DNA from: Microbotryomycetes sp. JL201 | Lineage: Eukaryota; Basidiomycota; Microbotryomycetes | Assembly: GCA_033819885.1 (NCBI GenBank) | Contig: JAQYUZ010000024.1 | Location: 1 to 64,000 of the forward strand | DNA: 64,000 nt | Direction: 5' to 3' | Shown here: positions 10,527 to 21,186 of the stretch, piece after piece | Position numbering within the stretch: position 1 is the first letter of the stretch | Layout of the letters: each line of letters opens with the position of its first letter | The notes under the pieces: generated by a model | The model's input: the letters and a program-made list of their open reading frames with translations, nothing else | Database searches by the model: none | What the model was told of the DNA's origin: nothing | Position numbers and translations under genes: made by a program

Positions 10527-13017
10527 TCATGCCCTGTCCTCGTCTTCATTGCCGGTCGACATGCGAGGCACAAACTCCAAATTTTCCAATAATTTGAAAA
10601 ACACGCTCTCAAAGCCTGCTGTCGCATGTCAGCGCGCGCGCCCACACACGCGTTCACGGCACAGATGGACAGTGACTTGCCTGGGAATTTGCCTGTACGC
10701 AGGTACTCAAACACGCGTCTCATCGATTGGGTTCCTTTGGCTTCGTTCCACCTGTCTAGCAAAAATGCAATCTCGACGCGTTTGACTTCTTCAAACTGAG
10801 ACGCAAATGATCCAAATACTTCAAGAGGAACTGAACGCGCGCGCGCGCGTGTGCGTGTCAGCATTACATCGTTTCGAGTGAGTCGCCCGACTGACTGTTT
10901 TGAACTGTCAAGTTCTTGACAATGTGTTCGAACGCTCGGTCTTTGAGTTCAGTCAGTCCAAGCTTGTCGGCCAACCTGTACATTTCCTTGGCGCTACAAG
11001 GTACAGTACTCGCGTTCGGCGGTAGCCCCGTCACCGAACCGCTCGTCGTCGTCGCGGTGGCGGTACTTGCAAATGGCGTATTGGCTAGCAAGTACTCCCG
11101 CTTGGACTTGAACGGAAATGGCACACCAGACGCTGCTGCTGCTTCACGAGCGACGTGGTAGTTGGACGACAATGGCGCAAACGTAATGCTGTCCGTATAC
11201 AGGTAGCGCAACAAGGCACGATACGACTGGTATCTGTGGTTCAATCAAAGTCAGCTCCAGGTACATGCCTGAGCGCGTTGCAACTTGCCCTGCGTCCGTC
11301 ACGATGACTTCAAAGCGAGGGCGAGAGTCGACGTGCGGCCTGGCGGGGCGAGTGACGGGCAAAGTGCCATGTTGACGTTGCGCGGCCGGCTTTGTCGGCG
11401 AGTCTGGTGCGACGGGCGCGTCAACAAATGTCGACTGGCCTGGCCTCTCTGGAGTGCTTCTGCCGTCTGTTCCTTGGATACCCATGTCTTGGTCGCCCTC
11501 GTCGTGTGAGCGCTGCCCTTGACCTGACATGACGTCGACCGAAGGGTCTTGCGCTCGTCGATCGTCAACCGACATGCGGCTGCAGCGATCCTCGTCATTG
11601 TCTCCTGATTCGGCGTCACTGTCTTCGTCGTCCCAGTCTTCGTCCTCGTCGTCGTCTTCGTCTTCGAAATCGTTGCCGTCGTCGTCAAGCTCCTCAAACT
11701 GGCTCGGAGGTCGCGAACGCACCGTCGTCATCTGTATTGAGCTCTCGTTGAAGCCAGAAGTAAACACTGCAGGCCGCGCAGAGTCAGCTTTGGGCAAGGA
11801 AGGATTGGCTCGCACGCACTGGCTTCAAAGTACTCTGACCTGCCGGCCAGAATCTTTTTCGCAGCGTACAAGCGGCGCTCTTTCGCGCGCGGGCGCCTCG
11901 CTGGCCGGATTCTGAAGACAACGTCCGAGTACAAAGGGTCGTCGAACAGCGATGCGTACGCGCTCACGAGATCGGGCGGGATCAGCAGACGAGGCAGCGG
12001 CGGTGGCGATGGTGGGGTGGGCGAGTAGACGATCGTGCACACGATGAGGAACGCGTCCGCGACGCGCACAGCCGGCTATGCACGAGTGTCAGCTCGCGAT
12101 CTGTTCGACCTATTCTCGACTTGCATTGTTGAAATACGCTTCCGAGCGCTTCCAAAAGTTGGCATAGCCCCAATTGCGCGCTGAATCATCAAACGAGTGG
12201 TCATTGGCTTCCATCTGCTTGAATGTCATTCTTCTGTCGGCCGTCTTTGCCTGCGCTATTTGTGAGCGTCTTTCGTGCTGTGGACGCGCCAGACAGTCTC
12301 ACCTCGAACGTAAACTTGAATTTGCCCTCGCGTCGCCACGGTCCCTTGCCGTCCTTGAGGGCGTGACTCTTGCTCGCACCCGCGCTCGAGCTGAATGCGA
12401 CGCCTGCTTGCTCGTGCGCGCCCGACGACGTGTTTGCTCCGGCAGTCGAGGATGTTCCGGGCGCTATGGCGGACCCTGATGCGACGCTTTGAGCCCAAGC
12501 CGCTTGCTCTGCTAGTCCGCGTTCCTTTTCTGCTTGCGTCGGCTCGCAGGACAGATACAGTGACATGTATTGTTCGTGGCCCGAGTTGGGATACAAGAAT
12601 ACCTGCCACCTGTGGTTGTCAAACAGTGCCGACTGATGACTATGCTCGTCAGAAGTGCTGGTGAACGCTCGGGCCCCGTTCCTTGCTGACCTTTACGCAT
12701 TTCGACTTTGTCGTGCCCTGGCTCGACTCGAACAGCTGTTTGAGGTTGGAAACTTTCCACTCGAGCGTGACCTTGGAGTGTAATGTCAGTGAATCGAGCG
12801 CGGGCGGGCGAGCGGGCGGTCCGTGCACGGGCACGCGGTATCGGCCCGTCGCACATCGAGGTGGGGCACGAGGGACGGTACTCGTGCACTCGCCGCTGTA
12901 TCAAGTGCATCTACTGACTGAGCGCGTCTCCACAAACTCTTGGCTTGCGAGCTCGGACCGCGGTATCGGGGCTGGCTCCGTCACCAGGCCAGGCGAGTGC
13001 AGGGGCACGCCAGACAT
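10527..13017 (-). CDS. MATH-BTB domain protein
   Basis: Nine exons on the minus strand: 13017-12938, 12895-12691, 12632-12303, 12250-12125, 12075-11820, 11766-11289, 11233-10896, 10830-10681, 10618-10527, giving 684 residues. The MATH domain begins with LEWKVSNLKQLFESS and continues through RWQVFLYPNSGHEQY and NWGYANFWKRSEAYF. The BTB domain starts near YSDVVFRI, is split by a long acidic Asp/Glu insert (DDEDEDWDDE and similar), and resumes with ALLRYLYTDSITF and the BACK-like EMYRLADKLGL. Such proteins recruit substrates to Cul3. Three of the eight introns (12076-12124, 11234-11288, 10619-10680) need GCAAGT donors. The last exon is chosen because it ends in a helical stretch (GFESVFFKLLENLEF); a GT donor there would truncate the protein at once. 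It is divergent from the Pcs60-type gene. Confidence 0.85.
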
Positions 13018-13259
13018 AATTGCGCGTCGCCAGAGTATCCCGTCGCGCGTCTCGAGTGTCGATCGGGGTTGACGGCAAGGTGCGCCGAGGGAGGGAGCCC
13101 CACATTCGGCAACTTTTTCGAGCAATGTCCAATAAATGTCGACATTCTTGCATGATGAATCTTTAAACGTCACTAGAATTGGGGCTCGCGCGTGACAGAT
13201 CCTAACCTGAATTCACTCGGTCCGCCGCTCGCCTGTGCGTCTTGCCCAATCTCGCCAAC
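13018..13259. promoter_or_regulatory. Divergent promoter, MATH-BTB / Pcs60-type gene
   Basis: The two start codons are 242 bp apart and head to head, so this short tract must hold both promoters. I can name no factor site in it. Confidence 0.6.
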
Positions 13260-15548
13260 ATGACTCAACGTACGCTGCTCGCTCCATTCTCGCAATCATC
13301 CGATGCACCTGCAATTCTGTTGCCCGCGTCCGCGACGCCGCAGAACGTGACTGTGTCGTATGATCACCTCCGTCAACTCGTCGACGGCGTGCGCCAGCAG
13401 CTCGATGCTTGGGACGGCAACTTGGCTCATGGCGACGTCGTCTCGCTCAGCTTGATCAACAATCTCGAGTTCGCAGCAGCGTTTCTCGGCATTGGCGCAC
13501 ACAGGTGAGCGAACTCCCACGGATGACGACATTGGCCGCAAGCGTCCACGCGCACACATACACCAAAAAGCTTTCAATTGATGTATTGGATCGCCGCCAT
13601 AACCTCCGCAGATGCGTCGCCGCGCCGCTCAACCCTGGTTACAAGCCTCAGGAAGTTTCGTTCTACCTGACCGACACAAAGTGCAAGCTCTTGCTCGTCC
13701 CACAAGGCGCGCTGTCATCCAAGCCCACTCACCCTGCCGTCCAAGCGGCCCGCGAGCTCAACGTTGCAGTCGCCGAGATTGCCTTTGACGGATCGCGGAT
13801 CGAGCTGTCTTTCGAAACGGGCACAAAAGGACGTGGCGGCAGGATTCAAGGCAGCGGGCAGCCGCGCGAGTCTGATGTCGCACTCGTGCTCCACACGTCA
13901 GGCACAACGGGCAGGCCCAAAGGTTTGTGGCGCACGACCGAAGTGGCACAGGCCAACTGATCCTGTCCCGTCGATACAGCCGTGCCGCTCACGCATCTCA
14001 ACTTGGCAACGACGATGCAAAACATCATCAACACTTACAACCTGTCTCCCCGAGATCGGACGTACCTCGTCATGCCACTGTTTCACGTTCATGCAAGTCC
14101 TGTTTTACCTGCAGACATGAATTCCCGCTTACGGCTCCTTGGCATCTCCAGGGCTTGCTTGCAGGCTTTCTCGCTCCGCTGCTCTCTGGCGGATCCATTG
14201 TGGTTCCTCCAAAGTTTTCGGCTGGCGTCTTTTGGGACGAATTCACAGCGACAAAGGCCAACTGGTACACTGTACGGCCAACATTAGCGCACTTTTGCTG
14301 CTCAAAGCTCACGCTTCATGTTTCAGGCCGTTCCCACAATCCATCAGATCTTGTTGAGGACACCCACGCCAAAATCGCTTCCACAGATTCGATTCATCAG
14401 GTCGTGCTCGAGCGCACTTGCGCCTGCCACATTCACACAGCTCGAGTCAGCGTTCAACGCGCCCGTTCTCGAAGCTTATGCCATGGTAAGAATGAATTGT
14501 GTCGCCTCAAAACGAGAGACTGAAGCGCGATTTTTTGCAGACCGAGGCTGCCCATCAAAGTCAGTCCAGTAGCGGCGCGCGCCAATCTACAATTAACACT
14601 GACACCGTCACGTGCTGTCAGTGACCTCGAACCCGCTGCCGCCTGCCAAGCGCAAGCCTGGCACGGTTGGTCTCGGCCAAGGCGTGTCGATCCGGATCCT
14701 TGCTTTCGACAAAGATGAAGACGTTGAAGAGGGCGAAGTGTCTATCAAGGGGGCCAATGTGACACTCGGCTACATTAACAATCCCGAGGCAAACAGCAAG
14801 AGTTTCACAAAGGACGGATACTTCCGCACAGGAGATCGAGGTCGGTTGGACGAGGACGGGTATCTCGTGCTGACAGGTCGATTAAAAGAGCTGGTGCGTC
14901 AGTGATCCCGTTCCAGATGAAGCGAAACTGACCGATTTTGTGCGACAGATCAATCGCGGAGGTGGGATTGCCAAATAAGTAGCTGGGGTAATATAATGCT
15001 GACATCGTTAGCGCGCAGGTGAAAAGATCTCTCCGCTCGAGGTCGACGCCGCACTGCTCGACGTCGATGCCGTCGGTGAAGCTGTCGCGTTTGGCGTGCC
15101 TGACGAAAAGTACGGAGAAAAGGTGTGTCTTGGGTTGTGTGCTTCCCGGTCTCGATTCTGTTGCTCAAGACACGCTTCGCTTCATCAGGTCTGGGCTTGC
15201 GTCGTGCTCAAAAAGGGAGCGAAAGTGTCGGAACGAGACGTGATCGAGCAGTGTAAAAAGAACATCTCCTCGGCAAGTCACGTGCCGTGTGTTTTTCCCA
15301 GTTCCGCATACTGACTCGTGCGTGCTCGGACACAGTTCAAAGTTCCCGAACGAGTGTTTGTAGTTGCAGAAATTCCGCGGGGCCCGACGGGCAAGATCAG
15401 TCGAGTGGCCATCGCCGTGAGTTGACGCGGCGATCTTGCGACGGGATACTGCTGACGCCCAAACTCTGTTTATTTTTTATTTTTTTCATCGGCGCTGCAG
15501 AAAAATTACTCTGAAGAGGAGCAGGCTCAGGTCAAGGCCAAGCTGTAG
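13260..15548 (+). CDS. PCS60: Peroxisomal acyl/oxalyl-CoA synthetase, Pcs60 (Fat2) family
   Basis: Twelve exons: 13260-13504, 13612-13922, 13980-14092, 14152-14271, 14327-14485, 14541-14559, 14622-14893, 14949-14961, 15019-15122, 15189-15272, 15336-15416, 15501-15548; 522 residues. This is an ANL-superfamily adenylate-forming enzyme. The P-loop-like TSGTTGRPKAVPLTH, the A5 block EAYAMTEAAHQM, YFRTGDRG and the hinge GRLKELINRGGEKISPLEVD are all intact. PTGKISR near the end contains the catalytic lysine. The protein ends in AKL, a type-1 peroxisomal signal. Yeast Pcs60 activates oxalate; the substrate here is inferred. Introns 3 (14093-14151) and 10 (15273-15335) have GCAAGT donors, both fixed by strongly conserved sequence across the junction. 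Exons 6 and 8 are only 19 and 13 nt long. Confidence 0.94.
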
Positions 15549-15655
15549 AATTGTGGTGCAATGTGCAAAGCCGACACCGAACTCGCCTCGGCGTTTCGCT
15601 CTCGTCAGTTTCTACAAACTCTGCGCGTGCGCCTCGTCTGCGTCTGCATCTGAGC

Positions 15656-18408
15656 ATGCTCGCGAGCCAGTGTGGTATGCGAGCAGCAGCGCGCGTGACA
15701 GCATGGCGTGGCCCGAGCGCGCTCTCGTCGACGTCATTGCTCGCCGCGCGGCGCTCATCGCTGCAGCAAGCAGTGCGCGTGCTTGGCCAGTCTCGTGCGG
15801 CGTCTACAGCACCCTCAACCCACGCTGCCGCACCTGCTACGCCACGTCGCAAGCCGTTCTGGCGCCGTCGTCCCGTCTTGACGGCTGTCATTGGTGTGCC
15901 AACGGTCGTCGTCGCCAGTCTTGGCGTCGCTCTCTTGTGCATCTTTGGCTACGACGCAACAACATATCGTTCAAAGCACTTGGACAACGTTCAGGTAGAC
16001 CCTGTCGCACTCAGTCCGCATCGGGGCGGCAAAAAGAACCTGCCAGTCGCAGAAGTTCTCATCGATGACAAGGACGACAGCAGAAAGAAGTCGGGCACTA
16101 AAAAGAAGCTCGTCATTGTCGGCGGAGGCTGGGGAGTGAGTTTTACGCGCTTCGCAGTCAGTCCAACGAGGCGATTCTCATTCTCGACGTCCAGTCTGTC
16201 GGGCTCTTGAAACACCTTGACCCAGACGAGTGGCACGTCACCGTCATTGCGCCCGATAACTACTTCTTGTTCCAGTTAGTCCCGCTCTCTCTTTCGTGCG
16301 CGCCACTCGATTGCTGAAGCACCACGACCGCGCCAGTCCTCTCTTGCGTGCGTTCTCGTCCTCGTTGTACTACTCGCGCATGCTCATGATCAACCCGTGC
16401 GCACAGCCTCAGCCACCGTTGGAACGGTCGAAGTTCGATCCCTCGTCGAACCTCTTCGAAAAGTGATTGCCCGCGTGTCGGGTCATTACATCCAAGCCAA
16501 GTGGGTCCGCTGCTGCATTTGTCGTGCTTTCTGCTCACACCATGTTTTGACAGGGCCGTTGACGTAGACATGAGCGCGCGACTGCTCGAGGTCGAGGCGC
16601 AAGGGCAGGAGTCATTTTACGTACCGGTGCGCCCTATGCTTCTATACTCGAACAATCCAGCTGAGATTCTCTGTCCAGTATGACCGTCTCGTCATTGCAT
16701 GCGGATCTGTCAATGCCACCCACGGAGTTCCTGGCCTCGAGCACTGCTACCAGTTGAAAACCGTGCCAGACGCCCAGGCTATTCGACGACGGGTCATGGA
16801 GAACCTTGAAAAGGCGTGCGTGCCCAGCACGAGCGAAGAAGAGCGCGAAACGCTCTTGAATTTTGTCATTTGCGGCGGAGGACCGACAGGTGAGAGCTCT
16901 GGCATTTTCTCTAGGCTGGCCGACGCCGACTGGAACCCAATACAGGCGTCGAATTTGCGTCAGAGCTGTTTGACATGATCAACGAAGACGTTCTTGACTG
17001 TGAGCAATGCTCCCCGAGCTATGATCTGCTGAACTGAGAGTTTTTTGCATTCAGACATGCCAAATTTGTTGCGCGAGAGGGTCAAGGTCCACATCATTCA
17101 ATCTCGCGATCACATTCTCAACACATATTCAGAGAAAATCTCGCAATATGCCGAGGTCGGTGCCGCTCGTTTTCGCCTTGGTTGGTCTGACATTCTGTTT
17201 CTCTGCAGGAGCGATTCAAGCGCAATGAGATTGACACTATTTTGAACGCCCGAGTCAAAAAAGTGACTCCTGACGAGGTAGTGTATACAACGAAAAAAGC
17301 CGATGGCTCGCTTGAAGAACATCGCGTGCCGAGTGGATTGACATTATGGTCGACTGGCATCGGTGAGCGACGATGATATTCTGAGCCAAGCTTTAGTTCT
17401 GATACAGTTCGCCCGCCAGCGATGAACCCGTTCACCCAAAAAGTTGCATCTCTCTTGCCAAATCAATATCACAAAAAAGCACTCGAAGTCGACTCACACT
17501 TGCGCGTCATCGGTGCGCCTCTCGGTACCGTGTACGCGCTCGGTGACTGTGCGACGATCGAGACCAATCTCGTCGACCATTTGCTAGAGATGGTCGACCG
17601 GTGCGACGAAGACAAGGACGGCAACATCAACCTGCAAGAGTATGAAAAGATGATGAAGATTGTTCATAGGAGGTTCCCCACGACGCAAAAATATGCCCAA
17701 AAGATTCGGTAAGCTCGTGAATCAAGCTACCCAAGATCGCCCGCGCACGCCAACTGACGGTATACAACAGGAACGTGTTTGACGAATACAAGAGACAAGA
17801 CGGCACGCTCGGCATGAACGAGCTTGCAGACTTGTTTATCGACATTTCAAAGAAAATGACCAACTTGCCTGCCGTGAGTATGCGTACGAACCGTCTAATC
17901 CAGTCGCTCACTCGCACAATGCGATGTTCAGACGGCCCAAGTGGCCAACCAACAAGGCGTGTACCTCGGCAAAAAGCTGTCCAAGATTGCAAAGACGGGT
18001 CACGAAGTGGCTATTGCCAATAAAGTGTATGACGACCCAGACGACATGCTGTACGACCCATTCAAGTACACGCACCTCGGCTCGTTGGCCTACATTGGCA
18101 ACAGTGCAGTGTTTGACTTTGGACCACTGAGCTTTGCAGGTGGTCTGGTCGCCATGTGTGCGTTTTCATCGCTCGCTACAGATTCCTTTGACGCTGGCTG
18201 ACGAAATTTTGACGACGGGTGGTACAGATTTGTGGCGAAGTGTCTGTAAGTGGGTACCATGTGCGACGTCCACGTACTTGCTGACATTTTCAACTTGGTA
18301 ATTGCGTGTACAGACTGGAGCGAACAAGTATCTGCGCGCACTCGAGTCTTGTTGGCAATCGACTGGATCAAGCGAGGCGTATTTGGTCGCGACTTGAGCA
18401 AATTCTAG
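15656..18408 (+). CDS. NDE1: External NADH:ubiquinone oxidoreductase, type II, EF-hand form
   Basis: Fourteen exons: 15656-16135, 16195-16274, 16337-16347, 16407-16500, 16554-16626, 16679-16889, 16946-16999, 17055-17155, 17209-17362, 17420-17708, 17771-17873, 17932-18157, 18228-18245, 18314-18408; 662 residues. An Arg/Ser-rich mitochondrial presequence and a membrane anchor (about 74-97) precede the FAD-binding IVGGGWG. A second nucleotide-binding GGGPTG motif follows. An EF hand with loop DEDKDGNINLQE lies at about 481-492, and the C-terminus is the membrane-binding WIKRGVFGRDL. It oxidises cytosolic NADH without pumping protons, probably stimulated by calcium. Exons 3 (11 nt) and 13 (18 nt) are needed to restore conserved residues (NYFLFHPLLPSATVG and YLWRSVYWSEQ). 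The intron before 17420 has an alternative acceptor at 17407, but its branch site would be too close. Confidence 0.95.
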
Positions 18409-18602
18409 AGCTCGCGAGCGATCCATCTCTGTTCCGATACAATTGCATGTTTAGTTTCCCTTTGTCCTGTTTCAAATGCATATACATTTACCTTACAGCC
18501 GGCTCGTCGGACCTTGCCTCACGACGCCATAGAGAACCCTCAGCACCACCCTCGGTTGAAGTACATCAACGGATAGACGACTCGATTGGCTTGCAGGATG
18601 AC

Positions 18603-20950
18603 ATGGCGCTCGAAGCGAGCGACGACGAGCTCATTCGTGCTGACGGGCCGGCTGTAGCGCGTCACTCGCCCACTATCCAAGCAGTCCAAGTGAGGAACTT
18701 GTTCACTTGGCTCGCATCACGCGTCAGATCTTGAAAACTGACGCAGCGTCCACGCAGGTCGACGTCGGTCGAGGATTGTCTGATTCACTTCGACAGGGCG
18801 CCCACAATGGCAATGTAGCGACGCAAAGCACAATGTCTGCGAGAGCAAGAGGCAAGCAGAGGGCCATTGACGTTGATGACGATGGTGACCGACGGGGCCC
18901 GAGCGCCAACGAACGGATCTCGGACGATTCAGAGCAGACGGGCGACAGATCAAGTGACGACGTGACAACGTCTCGTAACAGTCGCCAAAGTAGCAGCAGT
19001 CCGCCTCTCAAGATCACCAAACGCAAGCTCGTCGTTTCGTCTTCGTCTTCGTCTTCGGCCGAGTCTGTCGTCCTTGTCAAGACCAAACGTGAACAAAGAT
19101 CAGCAAAGAAAAAGAGGCTCAAGAGGGTGCCACATTCGTTCACGTTGATTGTACCGATCAAAAGGTCGGCCAGTGTCAAGCTGGAGCACGAGGTCAGACG
19201 CGATCCGCCACCCGTCATTGCATCAACACACTCGATCGCAGGCTCTAAAATTGACACAGAACCTGATCATCCCGCGATTCCTGAGCGATTACGGACGGCC
19301 GAATCATTAGGGTCGTCGGAAACGAGTCAACCCACGAAAGGAACGACCACTGAGTTCGCTGCAGCGCCGGAGGCGATAGTTAACGGCTCTCCGACGGACG
19401 TGGACGTGATGTCGAACGCTCAATCGTTGTCTATAGCCTCTGATTCTCCGTCTCCATCTCTGGCGACCAAGACAAACGCCGTGCCCGACAATGCGGTCAA
19501 TCGGGCCATGTCCAGCATGCAAAAGCCTCAAGGCACATCTCGCTCTGGCTCTCTCTTAGGCACCACCAAAAGTACGGACAGGTCAACACCAGACGACATG
19601 CAACAACAAGCGGACGGCACGGAAAACCCATCTTGCCCGGTAGACAAGACGGCGGCGGAGCCTCCTACTTCAATTCCGACGACTGATAACCCGATTGACG
19701 AAGCCGGTGCCAAGAAAACTGCCCTCGAGGCTCACATTGACAAGATTATGGAGAACCGACGACTTCAACTGGCTGCCATGGCTTCTGCAAAGCAGCAATC
19801 TTCAACGGCTCAGGTCGTTCGAGCTTCTTCTGTCGGACATTCCCCGACGAGTAGGCAGTCTGTGCTCATCGAGATCGGGTCGGCCAAAAACAGACGGCCG
19901 GACACGTCGGTGCAGCATCGAGCCAAGTCGCAGCACGCCAGTGATGCTGGACCAAATAGGATGTCTGCCAACTTGATCAAAGCAGCGTCGCTTCCCAACG
20001 TCTTAGCGCCAACGTCAGTCCGACCTGATCGTCGTCTCGAATCAAAGCAGGCCGGCAGGGGCGTTCTATTTGATCGCGAGCCGCCGAAACCACCTGCTTT
20101 GCCCATCGGCAAGATCCTCAACGACGATTACGAACCCGCTCGTCGAGCCGGCGGCTGGATCTGCAGTTTTGTCCCAGCTGCGAATCGTGTGCGAACGACA
20201 TCTGTCGAGCGCCGTGGCGTTGATTCAGACGACGAGGTATACGAAGACAATGATACGACGTCGACGACTTGGACTTGGTCTATTTCGAAAGCTCTCGAAG
20301 CTGCTGCAAAGACGGCTGGTGAAGCTGTACGTAGGACGAACCGAATGTTTACACAGTCTAAACTGCCTTGTGACGTCGCGAGCGCCACCGCCGCCGACTC
20401 GACAACGAAGCAGGATCTCAAGCCGAAACGTGCACGTCGACGAGATAAACGAACGACTCGACAAATTCTGAATGAGCAGTACCTCTTTTTGAAGGACCTC
20501 GCAGAGTCGTCTGATGAAGGCGATGACGGTGATGGCGTCGACCGGGGTCCGCTGGCCATGGTCAGGGCTGCTTTCTCGTTTGATGAAAGATTTGGTGACG
20601 AAACAATCTGTCAAGACTTGGTCGGAACTGACGAGGACGACGAGGACGCTTCGGACGTGTCTGGCGGCTTGCCCGGTGGTATAGTGGGCTGGCAACTTGA
20701 AGGTCTGGACAGAGGGCGTGGTCGAGCTTGGAATGCTGCGATCGGTGTGTCGCGTCAAGGTGGTCCGAACGGGCGGAGCTGGGCCGTTGCCGATCCTACG
20801 GAATTGGCGCCGACGAGCGTCATTGACCTGGCCGAGTCGTCGTCGGACGTCGAGGTTGACGACCAGGCTCGTCCGTGGCAGCCAAATTCGACGATCGCTC
20901 TGCTGCAATTGTCGGCCGGTCCCACTCGATCCTCGTCGCCTCCGCTGTGA
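18603..20950 (+). CDS. Nuclear-looking disordered protein of unknown function
   Basis: Exons 18603-18689 and 18758-20950 give 759 residues. I do not recognise a family. The protein is rich in Ser, Thr, Asp and Lys, with basic clusters (KKKRLKR, KPKRARRRDKR) that would serve as nuclear signals, acidic patches, and SPP/SPS motifs. A short more ordered region near residues 520-570 contains WICSFVPAANRVRTTSVERR and a Trp-rich helix (TWTWSISKALEAAAKTAGE). Two late segments fit a SUMO-interacting pattern (VIDLAESSSDVEVDD and the similar SVVLVK). The start is the only in-frame ATG after the last plausible 5' acceptor; an additional 5' exon cannot be excluded. Confidence 0.7.
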
Positions 20951-21186
20951 ATTCAGTTTGGCCATTGATCAGAGTTTCTTTCACGATGATGATGCATGCA
21001 TGTTTTGATCTGACAGTGTTGTTCCTAGTAAATGTTAGCAATTTTCTTTAGACGTACTGATTGCAAATGTGGCGGAGGCCATCAAGCGGCGCGTCTTGCT
21101 ACGTTCGCCATCGTCCTGTGCTCTCTCGCATCACCGCGGCGGCTCGAATTGGATCAAGGTACAAGCCTGCGCGCGCGTGCACAGCC

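Noticed and set aside
10527-10618. Alternative last frame of the MATH-BTB gene ending in KTRTGHEFCLV
   Set aside because: It needs a join that shifts phase; the GC-AG join gives a regular helical C-terminus in phase.
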